From an uncultured Collinsella sp. (GTDB taxonomy: Bacteria; Actinomycetota; Coriobacteriia; Coriobacteriales; Coriobacteriaceae): a stretch of 21,566 nucleotides of DNA. Shown piece after piece: positions 19,744-21,566 of the stretch. The position numbers and the translations under genes were made by a program. The notes under the pieces are model-generated. The model did not search any database. It was not told the origin of the DNA and saw only the letters and a program-made list of their open reading frames with translations. The stretch's first letter is position 1. Every line of letters starts with the position of its first letter. The DNA is taken from positions 1-21,566 of the forward strand of contig URTZ01000014.1 of the NCBI GenBank assembly GCA_900550825.1. Direction: 5' to 3'.

Positions 19744-19757
19744 CGAACATCTGTGCG
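19744..19757 (+). promoter_or_regulatory. LexA (SOS) box upstream of uvrA
   Basis: CGAACATCTGTGCG matches the Gram-positive LexA operator CGAACATATGTTCG at 12 of 14 positions, with the GAAC half-site exact and the GTTC half-site changed at one base (GTGC). It lies 61 bases before the uvrA start codon, within the expected promoter zone. uvrA is a classic SOS gene, which supports the call. Core promoter hexamers are unclear: TAAACT at 19770-19775 or TATGAT at 19785-19790 could be the -10. Confidence 0.6.
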
Positions 19758-19818
19758 CGTCGAGTGCGCTAAACTCATCGACAGTATGATTCGATGCAAT
19801 AGGAGGCAAGGAGCTTCC

Positions 19819-21566
19819 ATGTCTGATTCTTCTATCGTTATTCGCGGCGCTCGTGAGCACAACCTCCGTGATATCGATGTTTCCATTCCGCGTGACCAAC
19901 TCGTGGTCATTACCGGTCTTTCTGGCTCGGGCAAGAGTTCGCTGGCATTTGACACTATCTATGCCGAGGGCCAGCGTCGATACGTCGAGAGCCTTTCGAG
20001 CTATGCGCGCCAGTTCTTGGGCCAGATGGACAAACCCGACTTGGATTCAATCGACGGCCTTTCGCCGGCGGTGTCGATCGACCAAAAGACGACGTCTAAA
20101 AACCCTCGCTCGACGGTTGGCACCGTAACCGAGATTTATGACTATCTGCGCCTGCTGTTCGCCCGTGTGGGCACCCCGCACTGCCCCGAATGCGGCCGCG
20201 TCATTGAGCGCCAGACGACCGACCAGGTTGCCGACAAGGTCTTGGCGGCGGGGGAGGGCCGCCGCGCGTTTGTGCTGGCACCGGTGGTGCGCGGGCGAAA
20301 AGGCGAGTACTCCAAACTGTTTGAGGACCTTCGCGCCGAGGGCTTTAGCCGCGTGCGTGTCGACGGTGAAGTGCGCTCGCTCGACGATCCGATCGATCTG
20401 GACAAGAAGTTCAAGCACGATATCGAGGTCGTGGTCGACCGCATCGTGATTCGGGAAAACTCTCTGGGCCGCATCGCCGAGTCTGTTGAACAGGCGACTG
20501 CCTTGGCGCACGGCAATGTAAACGTGTACATGCTGCCCGATCGCGATGCTCCCGAGGGGACCGAGGGCGAACTGCTGGAGTATTCGTTGGCCTTGGCGTG
20601 CCCGGAGCATGGTCACTCCATTGACGATCTTCAACCGCGTGATTTTTCGTTCAACGCTCCCTATGGCGCATGTCCTGAGTGCGACGGCCTGGGCTTTAAG
20701 AAAACCGTTGATGCCGAGGCGCTGATCGAGGACCCCTCGAAGTCCATTGCCGACGGAGTCTTTGGTAGTCTGTTCGGCAATTCGAACTACTATCCGCAGA
20801 TTTTTGCTGCGGTCTGCAAACACTTTAAGGTGAGCGCCGATACGCCGTGGGAGGACTTGCCCCCTCGCGTGCGTCGTGCATTCTTGGATGGCCTGGGCGA
20901 TACGAAGATCTCGGTCGACTACCAAAAGCTCGACGGACGTCGCAGCCAGTGGGATACCAAGTTTTCGGGCGTTCGCAACATCCTGTACGAACGCTATGCC
21001 GAGACGACGAACGAGAACACCAAGGCGCGCCTGGAGAAGTACATTCGCGAGGAACCGTGCTCGAGCTGCCACGGCGCTCGTTTGCGCCCTGAGATGCTCG
21101 CCGTCACCGTGGGCGGCAAGTCCATTTACGAGGTTTGTTGCCTGTCGTGCCGTGAATCGCTCGAGTTTTTTGAGGGCCTGGAACTCACCGAGCGCCAACA
21201 GTTTATCGGCGGCCGTATCGTCAAGGAAATCCTGGAGCGCTTGCGTTTTCTGGTCGATGTTGGACTCGACTATCTGACGCTCGATCGTGCCTCGGCGACG
21301 CTTTCCGGTGGCGAGGCGCAGCGTATTCGACTGGCAACGCAGATCGGCGCGGGTCTCATGGGCGTGCTCTATATTCTGGATGAGCCCTCGATCGGTCTTC
21401 ATCAGCGTGACAACGAGCGCCTGATCAAGACGCTCGAGCGCCTGCGCGATATCGGCAATACCGTTATCGTCGTCGAACACGACGCGGATACAATCCGTGC
21501 CGCCGACTACGTGATCGACATGGGGCCCGGCGCCGGCGTCAACGGCGGACACGTAGTCGCGGCGGG
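19819..21566 (+). CDS. uvrA: excinuclease ABC subunit A, 3' part beyond window
   Basis: Damage-recognition ATPase of nucleotide excision repair, an ABC-type dimer that loads UvrB on DNA. 582 codons are visible of about 940-950 usual. N-terminal Walker A is GLSGSGKS (33-40), followed by the UvrB-binding and insertion regions. Four zinc-ligand candidates of the first zinc module are Cys122/Cys125 and Cys261/His264. NAPYGACPECDGLGF (279-293) is a family signature. The first ABC signature is LSGGEAQRIRLA (495-506) and Walker B is LYILDEPS (517-524). The second ATPase half and the C-terminal zinc finger lie outside. The ATG has AGGAG five bases upstream, with a second AGGAGG ten bases before that. 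A 501-codon antisense frame here is a shadow. Confidence 0.98.
   Translation, partial: MSDSSIVIRGAREHNLRDIDVSIPRDQLVVITGLSGSGKSSLAFDTIYAEGQRRYVESLSSYARQFLGQMDKPDLDSIDGLSPAVSIDQKTTSKNPRSTVGTVTEIYDYLRLLFARVGTPHCPECGRVIERQTTDQVADKVLAAGEGRRAFVLAPVVRGRKGEYSKLFEDLRAEGFSRVRVDGEVRSLDDPIDLDKKFKHDIEVVVDRIVIRENSLGRIAESVEQATALAHGNVNVYMLPDRDAPEGTEGELLEYSLALACPEHGHSIDDLQPRDFSFNAPYGACPECDGLGFKKTVDAEALIEDPSKSIADGVFGSLFGNSNYYPQIFAAVCKHFKVSADTPWEDLPPRVRRAFLDGLGDTKISVDYQKLDGRRSQWDTKFSGVRNILYERYAETTNENTKARLEKYIREEPCSSCHGARLRPEMLAVTVGGKSIYEVCCLSCRESLEFFEGLELTERQQFIGGRIVKEILERLRFLVDVGLDYLTLDRASATLSGGEAQRIRLATQIGAGLMGVLYILDEPSIGLHQRDNERLIKTLERLRDIGNTVIVVEHDADTIRAADYVIDMGPGAGVNGGHVVAA

Noticed and set aside
20047..21552. 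501-codon minus-strand open frame
   Set aside because: Antisense to uvrA, which is unmistakable on the plus strand; long antisense frames are common with this codon usage.

Overview
The window looks like chromosomal DNA of a Collinsella species (Coriobacteriia, Actinomycetota), close to C. aerofaciens. This rests mainly on the 16S rRNA sequence, supported by the fairly GC-rich codon use. It is ordinary core-genome DNA. I see no CRISPR array, transposase, integrase, phage gene or toxin-antitoxin pair, and no clear sign of an undescribed system. The points worth a second look are regulatory and structural.

Layout. Positions 1-1172 (minus strand) hold the start and most of peptidase T. Diverging from it is a short plus-strand operon: a DtxR/MntR-type metal-dependent repressor and a zinc-type homocysteine S-methyltransferase, closed by an intrinsic terminator. 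A phosphoglucomutase/phosphomannomutase-family gene follows. Positions 4182-9803 are a complete ribosomal RNA operon (leader, 16S, tRNA-free spacer, 23S, spacer, 5S, strong terminator). The inverted-repeat processing stems of all three rRNAs can be seen. A boxA-like element followed by a hairpin occurs once in the leader and again in the 16S-23S spacer.

Downstream on the plus strand are a divergent dephospho-CoA kinase gene (coaE), an overlapping membrane-anchored lytic transglycosylase gene, and uvrB, which ends at a strong hairpin terminator. The minus strand then carries, in transcription order, an LtaS-type membrane sulfatase-fold enzyme, the Mrp/ApbC Fe-S carrier ATPase, a BaiN/HI0933-family flavoprotein whose GTG start abuts the mrp stop codon, and a COG2509 FAD-dependent oxidoreductase. 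On the plus strand, uvrA diverges from the LtaS-like gene, has a near-consensus Gram-positive LexA box upstream, and runs off the right edge.

Functionally the window combines nucleotide excision repair (uvrB, uvrA), translation (rrn), cell-envelope work (transglycosylase, LtaS-like enzyme), cofactor and Fe-S biology (coaE, mrp, two flavoproteins), peptide and C1/sulfur metabolism (pepT, homocysteine methyltransferase) and sugar-phosphate metabolism.
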